From: an uncultured Porphyromonadaceae bacterium
GTDB lineage: Bacteria > Bacteroidota > Bacteroidia > Bacteroidales > Muribaculaceae
DNA length: 5,769 nt
Direction of reading: 5' to 3'
Assembly (NCBI GenBank): GCA_902491625.1
Contig: CABUIO010000048.1
Coordinates: 1 to 5,769, forward strand
Positions 1 through 5,769 of the stretch are shown in pieces. Below the pieces are notes generated by a model. That model was not told where the DNA came from. It did not search any database and worked only from the letters and a program-made list of their open reading frames with translations. The first letter of the stretch is position 1. Each line of letters opens with the position of its first letter. The translations under genes were made by a program, and so were the position numbers.

Positions 1-36
1 GATTTTTCCTCATGCCACCATCTTTGTGACTGTCTG

Positions 37-73
37 AAAATCGGGGAGTATTATAGGAAATTCGATTTTTTTT
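37..73 (+). terminator. Possible weak stem-loop with T-run ahead of cydA
   Basis: AAAATCG at 37-43 and CGATTTT at 63-69 are perfect inverted repeats separated by 19 nt, and eight consecutive T span 66-73. This could be a terminator for an upstream gene lying outside the window. The stem is AT-rich, the loop is long, and half of the T-run is inside the stem, so it is weak. The T-run may instead be part of a promoter region. Confidence 0.2.
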
Positions 74-191
74 GTTGCGGATTACGGAATTATTTTCTAA
101 CTTGCGAGGGTTAAAACTTGTTTACCGTTTATTGCCCTCTCTCCCACGGCTGCAACCCTCTTAACCCGAAAATCTAAAACACATTATAGAC
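71..191 (+). promoter_or_regulatory. Probable cydA promoter and leader region
   Basis: This AT-rich non-coding stretch lies ahead of the first gene of the apparent operon. I looked for the Bacteroidota consensus (TTTG near -33, TAnnTTTG near -7) and found only partial matches: TTTG at 71-74 with TATTTTCT at 91-98 or TAACTTGC at 98-105. Neither pair has both good sequence and good spacing, so no exact promoter is called. The region also holds short inverted repeats: GAGGGTT 106-112 with AACCCTC 154-160, and GGGTTAA 108-114 with TTAACCC 161-167. No open reading frame of useful length is seen in positions 1-191. Confidence 0.35.
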
Positions 192-1766
192 ATGGATGAA
201 TTAACGAGCGTTATCGACTGGTCAAGGTATCAGTTCGCACTTACGGCCATCTATCATTGGCTTTTCGTTCCGCTTACGCTGGGACTCTCGGTCATTGTGG
301 GCGTCATGGAGACTATCTATTACCGCACGGGCAAATCGCAGTGGCTGGACATCACGAAATTCTGGATGAAGCTTTTCGGCATCAATTTCGCCATGGGCGT
401 GGCTACGGGCATTATCCTGGAGTTTGAGTTCGGCACCAACTGGAGCAATTACAGCTGGTTTGTGGGCGACATCTTCGGTGCGCCTCTTGCCATCGAGGGT
501 CTGCTGGCGTTCTTTCTTGAATCTACTTTCGTGGCCGTGATGTTCTTCGGCTGGGGTAAGGTGTCGCGCGGATTCCATCTTGCGGCGACATGGCTCACGG
601 CCTTGGGCGCCACGATCTCGGCATGGTGGATCCTTGTGGCCAACGGCTGGATGCAGCATCCTGTGGGCATGGAGTTCGATCCGGCGCAGATGCGCAATGT
701 GATGGTGAGCTTCAAGGAGGTTGCTCTCAACGGCGCCGCTGTCTCGAAATTCCTCCACGCCGTCTTTTCGAGCTGGGTGCTTGGCGCGACATTCGTGCTG
801 GGCGTGTGCTGCTGGCTCAAGTTGCGTAAGTCAAACGGCGAGTTCGTGCTCAGGAGCGTTAAGGTTGCGGCAGTGTTCGGCATGATCGGCATTCTGCTGA
901 CGCTCTGGACCGGCGACCTTGAAGGTCGTTCCGTCACCAAGAATCAGCCGATGAAGCTCGCTGCCATGGAGGGCCTTTACCGAGGCAGTCGCGGACAGAG
1001 CTTCACCGCGATAGGCATCATCAATCCCGACAAGAAGCCCGGCGACCGCCGCGATCCTTACCTTTTCAGCGTGGAGGTGCCCTACGTGCTCTCGTTCCTT
1101 GCCAACCATGATTTCAATTCCTACGTGCCCGGCATCGACGATGTGATCGAAGGACGCACCATCACAGCCAAAGGGGATACAGTCTACGGCGTCAGCTACG
1201 CTGAGCGCATCGCCTCGGGTAAAAAGGCTCATCAGGCGCTTGCCGACTACGACCGCGCAGAAGCTGCCGGAGACAAGGTTGCCATGGCCGCGGCCTCCGA
1301 CTCGCTCAAGGCGCGTTTCAACGATTTCGGCTTCGGTTATTTCGACTCGCCGGATCAGATCGTGCCTCCGGTGCAGCCGGTGTTCTATTCGTTCCATGTC
1401 ATGGCGCTGATGGGCGGCTATCTGCTTGCTCTATTCGCTGTAGCGCTGCTCGTGGCCTTTAAGAAACGCCGCTGGCTCGACCGCCGCTGGGTACTTTGGA
1501 TTGGCATGGTGAGTGTGCCGCTGGTGTGGATATGCAGCGAGTGCGGCTGGATCACCGCCGAAGTCGGCCGTCAGCCCTGGATCATTCAGGACGCAATGCC
1601 TGTGAAGGCCGCCATCTCCTATCTATCGCCCGGCAGCGTGCAGCTCACGTTCTGGCTCTTCGCGCTCGTGTTCACGCTGCTGCTTGCCGCCGAAGGCGCC
1701 ATAATGGTACGCTCTATCCGTACCAAACAGAAGGAGCTATCGCCCTCACAGTCAACTAAAAAATAA
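192..1766 (+). CDS. cydA: Cytochrome bd quinol oxidase subunit I (CydA)
   Basis: This is the catalytic subunit of cytochrome bd, an inner-membrane enzyme that oxidises quinol (menaquinol in Bacteroidales) and reduces O2 to water. At 524 aa it is close to E. coli CydA (522 aa) and aligns with it along nearly its whole length. Visible haem ligands are H22 (E. coli H19), H189 (H186, b558), M404 (M393, b558) and E450 (E445, b595). The acidic pair E102 and E110 matches E99/E107, and K255 and E260 match the quinol-loop residues K252/E257. The GRQPW signature is at 459-463. About nine hydrophobic segments are seen, near residues 15-40, 55-80, 95-120, 130-152, 185-210, 222-242, 398-422, 432-450 and 483-506. 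The interval from E260 to M404 is about 144 residues, so it has the long quinol loop. H402 replaces E. coli R391. The ATG at 192 gives the expected N-terminus but has no Shine-Dalgarno sequence. cydB follows after 22 nt. Confidence 0.98.
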   Translation: MDELTSVIDWSRYQFALTAIYHWLFVPLTLGLSVIVGVMETIYYRTGKSQWLDITKFWMKLFGINFAMGVATGIILEFEFGTNWSNYSWFVGDIFGAPLAIEGLLAFFLESTFVAVMFFGWGKVSRGFHLAATWLTALGATISAWWILVANGWMQHPVGMEFDPAQMRNVMVSFKEVALNGAAVSKFLHAVFSSWVLGATFVLGVCCWLKLRKSNGEFVLRSVKVAAVFGMIGILLTLWTGDLEGRSVTKNQPMKLAAMEGLYRGSRGQSFTAIGIINPDKKPGDRRDPYLFSVEVPYVLSFLANHDFNSYVPGIDDVIEGRTITAKGDTVYGVSYAERIASGKKAHQALADYDRAEAAGDKVAMAAASDSLKARFNDFGFGYFDSPDQIVPPVQPVFYSFHVMALMGGYLLALFAVALLVAFKKRRWLDRRWVLWIGMVSVPLVWICSECGWITAEVGRQPWIIQDAMPVKAAISYLSPGSVQLTFWLFALVFTLLLAAEGAIMVRSIRTKQKELSPSQSTKK

Positions 1767-1788
1767 ACCTCTCTAAACGACAAGTACA

Positions 1789-2931
1789 ATGCAGGAACTT
1801 ATTAATCTTCAGAATTACTGGTGGCTGTTGATAGCCGTCTTGGGTGGTGTTCTCGTAGTGCTCCTTTTCGTGCAGGGAGGACAGACAATGCTTTTCGGAG
1901 CCTCCGACAAGCAGCACCGCAACAAAATGATTTCGATGCTCGGACGCAAATGGGAGCTGACCTTCACATCCCTCGTCGTGTTCGGCGGCGCTTTCTTCGC
2001 ATCCTTCCCTCTGTTCTATTCCACAAGCTTCGGGGGCGCTTACTGGCTCTGGATGCTGATACTTTTCAGCTTCGTGCTTCAGGCCGTGAGCTACGAATTC
2101 CGTTCCAAGCCCGGCAATCTCTTCGGTACATCGACCTACGACGCCTTTCTCTTCATCAATGGCTGCGTGGCGTGCATCCTTCTCGGGGTGGCAGTCTCGA
2201 TGTTCTTCTTCGGAGGCCATTTCACCGTGACGATGGGCAACATTCTCAACGGCAGCTCACCGGTCATCTCGCAATGGGATTCCTCCCACGGCTTTGAGGC
2301 CATCTTCGACTGGCGCAATCTGCTGTTAGGCTTCGCAGTGCTCTTCCTGACACGCTGCAACGCCGCCCTCTACTTCATGCACAACGACTCCGGCGACCAT
2401 GCCTTTTTCGAGGCCAACCGCCGACGTGTGCTTGTCAACGGCGCCATCTTCCTTGTGTTCTTCCTCGCCTTCGCCGCCGTGCTTCTGACATATCCCGGCT
2501 ATCAGCTCACCTCCACCGGAGCCACGCAGTTCACGCTCCACAACACCTTTGAGCGCGTGTCCGGCAAATATTTCTACAACTATCTGCAACTGTGGTGGGC
2601 GCTCTGCTGTTTCCTTCTCGGTGTCGTGATGGTGCTCTACGCCCTTGTGCGCGGCGCCTTCGGCAAGCATTTCCGCGGAGGCATCTGGTTCAGCGGCATA
2701 GGCACATTCCTTGTGGTCATCTCGCTCTTCTTCGTGGCCGGATACGCCGACACGCCTTATCTCCCCTCGCTCGACGATCCTTCGTGTTCGCTGACGATCC
2801 GCAACAGCAGTTCCACTCTCTTTACCCTCAAGGTGATGAGCTACGTTTCCATCATCGTACCCTTTGTGATCGCCTACATCGCCTACGCCTGGTATTCCCT
2901 GGAATCCAAGAAGAAAAAGGCCGCGAAATAA
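1789..2931 (+). CDS. cydB: Cytochrome bd quinol oxidase subunit II (CydB), divergent Bacteroidota type
   Basis: This is the second large subunit of cytochrome bd. It packs against CydA and stabilises the haem-bearing complex. It has 380 aa, against 379 in E. coli, and eight to nine hydrophobic helices, near residues 10-30, 57-75, 82-105, 118-142, 175-195, 214-234, 264-288, 298-318 and 349-369. A short gapless match to E. coli runs from W54 (E. coli W57) through GGAFFASFP at 66-74. Other parts are poorly conserved: the E. coli TDGFDMG motif reads VQGGQTM at 28-34, and HWDGN reads KWELT at 54-58. The C-terminus is lysine-rich and presumably cytoplasmic. The identity rests on this alignment, its length and hydrophobicity, and its position 22 nt after cydA. 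The start ATG has no Shine-Dalgarno, only an A-rich stretch before it. The next gene begins 36 nt downstream. Confidence 0.96.
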   Translation: MQELINLQNYWWLLIAVLGGVLVVLLFVQGGQTMLFGASDKQHRNKMISMLGRKWELTFTSLVVFGGAFFASFPLFYSTSFGGAYWLWMLILFSFVLQAVSYEFRSKPGNLFGTSTYDAFLFINGCVACILLGVAVSMFFFGGHFTVTMGNILNGSSPVISQWDSSHGFEAIFDWRNLLLGFAVLFLTRCNAALYFMHNDSGDHAFFEANRRRVLVNGAIFLVFFLAFAAVLLTYPGYQLTSTGATQFTLHNTFERVSGKYFYNYLQLWWALCCFLLGVVMVLYALVRGAFGKHFRGGIWFSGIGTFLVVISLFFVAGYADTPYLPSLDDPSCSLTIRNSSSTLFTLKVMSYVSIIVPFVIAYIAYAWYSLESKKKKAAK

Positions 2932-2954
2932 GTTAGAGAGTCTATAAGCCCCAT

Positions 2955-2960
2955 AGAAGG
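2955..2960 (+). promoter_or_regulatory. Shine-Dalgarno-like AGAAGG before the kinase gene
   Basis: AGAAGG ends 7 nt before the ATG at 2968, a spacing that suits ribosome binding and supports that start. It is the only purine-rich SD-like match ahead of any gene here; cydA, cydB and pdxB lack one. A weak 5-bp inverted repeat (TCTAT at 2941-2945, ATAGA at 2953-2957) overlaps its first bases and might slightly mask it, but the stem is too short to claim regulation. Confidence 0.4.
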
Positions 2961-2967
2961 TTTTATT

Positions 2968-4626
2968 ATGAAAATCAAGATATATATCGTCAATACGAGG
3001 GAGTTTGTGAAGGTCGAGGGTGGAAGCACGCTCTCGTCCCTTCTCCCGAAGCTCTCGTCGATGTTGCCGTTCACGCCGATCTGCGCGATGGTCAACAACC
3101 GCGTGGAATCGCTGCGCTATCCTCTTTTCATGCCCAAGACGGTTGAATTCCTCCGCCCGGACAGCAAAGGCGCGCGTCGTGTGATGACACGGTCGCTCTG
3201 CATGATGCTCTACAAGGCGGTCAGCGAGGTGCATCCCGATGCGCGACTCGTGATGGAGCACAGCATCAGTCATGGCTATATCGGACGTCTCTCCTCGCGC
3301 GACGGCTCCGGTGCCGTGGCTCCCGACACAGTGGCGATCCTCGATGCCATGCGGCGCATTGCCGACGCCGACATCCCTTTCCTGCGCCATGAGGAGCTGA
3401 CTTCCGTGGTGCGCGAGAAACTCAAGGCGCAGCATCTGGACAGCTCGGTGCTTCTCCTCGACACGCTCCACGAGCTTTACACAGTCTACTATACTCTCGA
3501 CGGTCTCGCCGACATGTATCAGGGACCTCTTGCGCCCTCCACCGGCTATCTGAAGGTCTTCAATCTCGTCAGCGACAACGACGGACTCCTTCTTCTTCCT
3601 CCAGAGCCGGACGACAGTTCGCGTCCCGCGAAGCCTGTGCGGCAGCCCAAGATGGAGGAGGCTTTCCGCGAGCATCTGCTCTTCAACCGCATTGTCGGCG
3701 TGAGCGACGTAGGCGAACTCAACCGCGCCGTAGAGAACAACCGCTCGGCCGACCTCATCAACGTCAGCGAAGCGCTCCACTCCAAGCAGCTCGCACGCAT
3801 CAGCGACAGCATAGCGCAGCGCGAGTCGCGGGTAGTGCTCATCGCCGGCCCGTCGTCGTCGGGCAAGACCACGACATCAAAGCGTCTCGGCATCGAGCTG
3901 ATGACCAATCTGCTCACACCCAAACTAATCTCGCTCGACGACTATTTCGTGAACCGCGACCGCACTCCGCTCGACAGCAACGGCGAATATGACTACGAGT
4001 CGCTGTATGCTCTCGATCTCGACCGTCTCAATTCCGACCTCAACGCCCTGCTCGCCGGTAAGACCATCAATCTGCCGACATACAGTTTTGAGCTTGGCAA
4101 GCGCGTGGAACGCGAACGTCCCCTCTCCCTGCGTCCCGACGAGGTACTGGTCATCGAAGGTATCCACGGACTCAATCCCGAGCTTGTAAGCGCCGTAGAC
4201 GCCGATTCTGTCTTCAAGGTCTATGTCTCGGCGCTTACGACACTCGCCATCGACGACCACAGCTGGATCCCGACAAGCGACAACCGACTCCTTCGCCGCA
4301 TCGTCCGCGACCATAAATACCGCCATACCTCCGCGCTGGAGACCATACGCCGCTGGGATTCCGTGCAGCGCGGCGAGCAGAAGTGGATCTTCCCCTTCCA
4401 GGAGAATGCAGATGCCACATTCAACTCCTCGCTACTTTTCGAGCTTGCCGTGATGAAGGAATATGCCGAGCCGCTGCTCCGCCGCGTACCCCACGACATC
4501 CCGGAGTACAGCGAGTCATCGCGCCTGCTGCGTTTCCTCGGATGCTTCCTCCCTATCGACGAGGCACAGATACCTCCCACCTCGCTTCTGCGCGAGTTCC
4601 TGGGCGGTTCAAGTTTCAGATATTGA
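2968..4626 (+). CDS. Nucleoside (uridine-like) kinase with N-terminal TGS and ThrRS-editing-like domains
   Basis: This 552-aa protein is probably a soluble NTP-dependent nucleoside kinase of the uridine kinase/phosphoribulokinase family. Residues 1-62 look like a TGS (ubiquitin-like) domain, with VNNRVESLRYPLFMPKTVEF at 42-61. Residues 70-210 resemble the second (editing-like) domain of threonyl-tRNA synthetase, ending in GPLAPSTGYLK at 186-196. The kinase domain starts near residue 285. It has a Walker A GPSSSGKTT at 294-302, a DDYF motif at 324-327 of the type that contacts nucleoside in uridine kinases, a Walker B-like VLVIEGIHGLNP at 393-404, and a basic lid-like RRIVRDHKYR at 443-452. 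Residues matching the ThrRS editing zinc ligands are all replaced (R75, M79, Y184, L188), so tRNA editing is unlikely. The substrate is not established by sequence; uridine/cytidine is the default guess. An SD-like AGAAGG supports the start. pdxB begins 9 nt after the stop, which suggests cotranscription. Confidence 0.9.
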   Translation: MKIKIYIVNTREFVKVEGGSTLSSLLPKLSSMLPFTPICAMVNNRVESLRYPLFMPKTVEFLRPDSKGARRVMTRSLCMMLYKAVSEVHPDARLVMEHSISHGYIGRLSSRDGSGAVAPDTVAILDAMRRIADADIPFLRHEELTSVVREKLKAQHLDSSVLLLDTLHELYTVYYTLDGLADMYQGPLAPSTGYLKVFNLVSDNDGLLLLPPEPDDSSRPAKPVRQPKMEEAFREHLLFNRIVGVSDVGELNRAVENNRSADLINVSEALHSKQLARISDSIAQRESRVVLIAGPSSSGKTTTSKRLGIELMTNLLTPKLISLDDYFVNRDRTPLDSNGEYDYESLYALDLDRLNSDLNALLAGKTINLPTYSFELGKRVERERPLSLRPDEVLVIEGIHGLNPELVSAVDADSVFKVYVSALTTLAIDDHSWIPTSDNRLLRRIVRDHKYRHTSALETIRRWDSVQRGEQKWIFPFQENADATFNSSLLFELAVMKEYAEPLLRRVPHDIPEYSESSRLLRFLGCFLPIDEAQIPPTSLLREFLGGSSFRY

Positions 4627-4635
4627 CCCTTTAGA

Positions 4636-5661
4636 ATGAAGATAATAGCCGACCGTTTCATACCTTTCCTGCAAGGACGACTTGAGGATGTCGCTGAGAT
4701 AAGCTACATCGATCCATCCGAATTTACTCCTGAGCGTGTTAGGGAAGCTGACGCGCTCCTGATACGCACGCGCACGCGCTGCAACCGCGATCTCCTCGCC
4801 GGGAGCGCCGTGCGCTTCATAGGCACATGCACAATAGGCATGGATCAGTTTGATCTTCCGTGGTGCCACGGTGCCGGAATAGCCACCGCCAATGCTCCCG
4901 GATGCAACGCTCCCGGCGTGGCGCAATATGTCTGGGCTGCCCTTCTGCGCATGGGTATGGCTCCCGGAAAGCACCGCATCGGCGTCGTGGGCTACGGCAA
5001 CGTAGGCCGCATCGTGGCCGAATGGGGCGAGGTTCTCGGCTTCGAGATGTTGCTCAATGACCCTCCCCTTCAGGAGAACGGTAAGTTTCCGGAGAAGGTG
5101 CACGGCCGGTTCGCCGACCTCGACACCCTGCTGAGCGACTGCGACGCCGTGACGTTCCACACGCCTCTGACAACCTCGGGCAAGCACCCTACGCACCATC
5201 TTTTCTCAGAGGAGAAGGTGGCGCTTCTTCCTCAGGGAGGCATCATCGTCAACGCCGCGCGCGGTCCCGTCACGTCGACCGAGGCGCTGCTGAAAGCATA
5301 TCGCGAGCGCGGCACTCGCCTTGTCGTTGACACATGGGAGGGAGAGCCTCGCATCTCGCGACCGCTCCTCGACGCCGCGCATTTCGCCACATTCCACATC
5401 GCCGGATATTCGCTGCAAGGGAAACAGCGCGCCACACGCATGGCCGTGGAAGCGCTATGCCGCCGGTGCTCCCTGCCGATGCCCGACATGTCCGACCTTG
5501 CGGCTCCCTACCGTCCCGGATGCGACGTATCGGCCGAGGCGATCCTCACCTCCTACGACCCCGCAACGGACACAGAATCGCTGCGCAACGCCCACGACAG
5601 CTTCGAGACCATGCGCGACCACTACAATTTCCGCTCCGAACCATCCTTTGTAAACCGATAA
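4636..5661 (+). CDS. pdxB: Erythronate-4-phosphate dehydrogenase (PdxB)
   Basis: PdxB oxidises 4-phospho-D-erythronate to 2-oxo-3-hydroxy-4-phosphobutanoate, the second step of the DXP-dependent pathway to pyridoxal 5'-phosphate, in the cytosol with a nicotinamide cofactor. The protein belongs to the D-isomer 2-hydroxyacid dehydrogenases. The Rossmann motif GYGNVG is at 119-124 and D142 follows in LLNDPP, matching LLCDPP of E. coli PdxB. The catalytic triad is R209 (in NAARG), E237 (in WEGEP) and H254 (in HIAGYSLQGK), at essentially E. coli numbering. APGCNAPGVAQYV at 87-99 matches the PdxB-specific APGCNA region. The HIAGY-x-L-x-GK motif and the YD...LR...F..(M/L)R..Y pattern at about 307-330 separate PdxB from SerA-type enzymes. 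At 341 aa it is shorter than E. coli PdxB (378 aa), with the loss mainly at the C-terminal dimerisation domain. It lies 9 nt after the kinase stop and has no clear Shine-Dalgarno. Confidence 0.95.
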   Translation: MKIIADRFIPFLQGRLEDVAEISYIDPSEFTPERVREADALLIRTRTRCNRDLLAGSAVRFIGTCTIGMDQFDLPWCHGAGIATANAPGCNAPGVAQYVWAALLRMGMAPGKHRIGVVGYGNVGRIVAEWGEVLGFEMLLNDPPLQENGKFPEKVHGRFADLDTLLSDCDAVTFHTPLTTSGKHPTHHLFSEEKVALLPQGGIIVNAARGPVTSTEALLKAYRERGTRLVVDTWEGEPRISRPLLDAAHFATFHIAGYSLQGKQRATRMAVEALCRRCSLPMPDMSDLAAPYRPGCDVSAEAILTSYDPATDTESLRNAHDSFETMRDHYNFRSEPSFVNR

Positions 5662-5666
5662 CATCT

Positions 5667-5678
5667 GCCGGATTCGGC
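5667..5678 (+). terminator. Small GC hairpin after pdxB, doubtful terminator
   Basis: GCCG at 5667-5670 and CGGC at 5675-5678 form a 4-bp GC stem with a GATT loop, starting 6 nt after the pdxB stop. No T-run follows, so it is not a convincing intrinsic terminator. It could still protect a 3' end. No better terminator is seen before the end of the window. Confidence 0.15.
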
Positions 5679-5705
5679 GTGAACAAAAGGACCTTGCGGG
5701 GTGTA

Positions 5706-5718
5706 TTAACAGTGTTAA
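5706..5718. repeat. Perfect 13-bp palindrome TTAACAGTGTTAA
   Basis: TTAACA and TGTTAA flank a central G, giving a perfect odd-length palindrome 45 nt after pdxB. TGTTAA recurs at 5738-5743, next to a second inverted repeat TCATT-GTT-AATGA at 5734-5746. The octamer GGTGTATT occurs at 5700-5707 and again at 5753-5760. The arrangement resembles an operator or promoter region for a gene beyond the window, but no regulator can be named. A weak -7-like TATTTTAT lies at 5757-5764. Confidence 0.45.
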
Positions 5719-5769
5719 GAGGTTGTTTAATAATCATTGTTAATGACAGGGTGGTGTATTTTATGATTA

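Noticed and set aside
831..1397. Antisense open frame of 188 codons within cydA
   Set aside because: It is fully contained in cydA, has no recognisable protein features, and is explained by codon bias of the + strand gene.
2941..2957. Inverted repeat TCTAT/ATAGA between cydB and the kinase gene as a terminator
   Set aside because: It has only five AT-rich pairs and is not followed directly by a T-run, so it should not stop transcription.
3259..3273. HxxxH (H98, H102) in the kinase N-terminal region as a possible zinc site
   Set aside because: Alignment to ThrRS puts the true HxxxH column at residues 75-79, where this protein has Arg and Met. The H98/H102 pair falls at the later ENGFYYD-like segment and has no partner Cys/His pair.
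2326..3780. Long antisense open frame (484 codons) across cydB and the kinase gene
   Set aside because: It lies opposite two well-supported genes, its translation is rich in His, Glu and Arg with no recognisable domain, and it is the kind of frame created by strong G/C third-position bias on the coding strand.
4609..5199. Antisense open frame of 196 codons over the start of pdxB
   Set aside because: It overlaps the strongly conserved pdxB N-terminal half and shows no family resemblance or credible start signal.
1..5769. tRNA, rRNA, CRISPR array, insertion sequence or phage elements
   Set aside because: None is seen. Non-coding DNA totals only a few hundred bases, with no cloverleaf, regularly spaced long repeats, transposase or terminal inverted repeats.

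Overview
The window reads as an ordinary chromosomal block from a Bacteroidales bacterium. The evidence is a CydB of the divergent Bacteroidota kind, a nucleoside kinase fused behind a ThrRS-like N-terminus (a typical Bacteroidota architecture), a PdxB close to the enterobacterial enzyme but with a short C-terminus, and gene starts that mostly lack Shine-Dalgarno sequences. The coding DNA is rich in G/C at third codon positions. That would fit a higher-GC gut lineage such as Muribaculaceae, but the family-level placement is a guess from composition only.

Layout, all on the + strand. Positions 1-191 are a non-coding, AT-rich leader with short inverted repeats and a run of eight T. Then come cydA (192-1766) and cydB (1789-2931), the two large subunits of a cytochrome bd quinol oxidase. 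A P-loop nucleoside (uridine-like) kinase with a TGS/ThrRS-like N-terminus follows at 2968-4626, and pdxB (erythronate-4-phosphate dehydrogenase, vitamin B6 synthesis) at 4636-5661. Positions 5662-5769 are a short non-coding tail containing a perfect 13-bp palindrome.

The gaps between the four genes are 22, 36 and 9 nt, and none contains a convincing terminator, so a single transcript is plausible. In function the window has two halves. CydAB is a high-affinity menaquinol:O2 oxidoreductase that lets obligate anaerobes of this group consume traces of oxygen. The kinase and PdxB serve nucleotide salvage and pyridoxal phosphate synthesis. No direct biochemical link between the halves is evident from sequence.

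I do not see an undescribed system here. The points most worth a second look are the complete loss of the ThrRS-type editing zinc ligands in the kinase N-terminus, the His at the CydA position equivalent to E. coli Arg391, the loss of canonical CydB motifs, the lack of a visible small bd subunit, and the palindromic non-coding ends.
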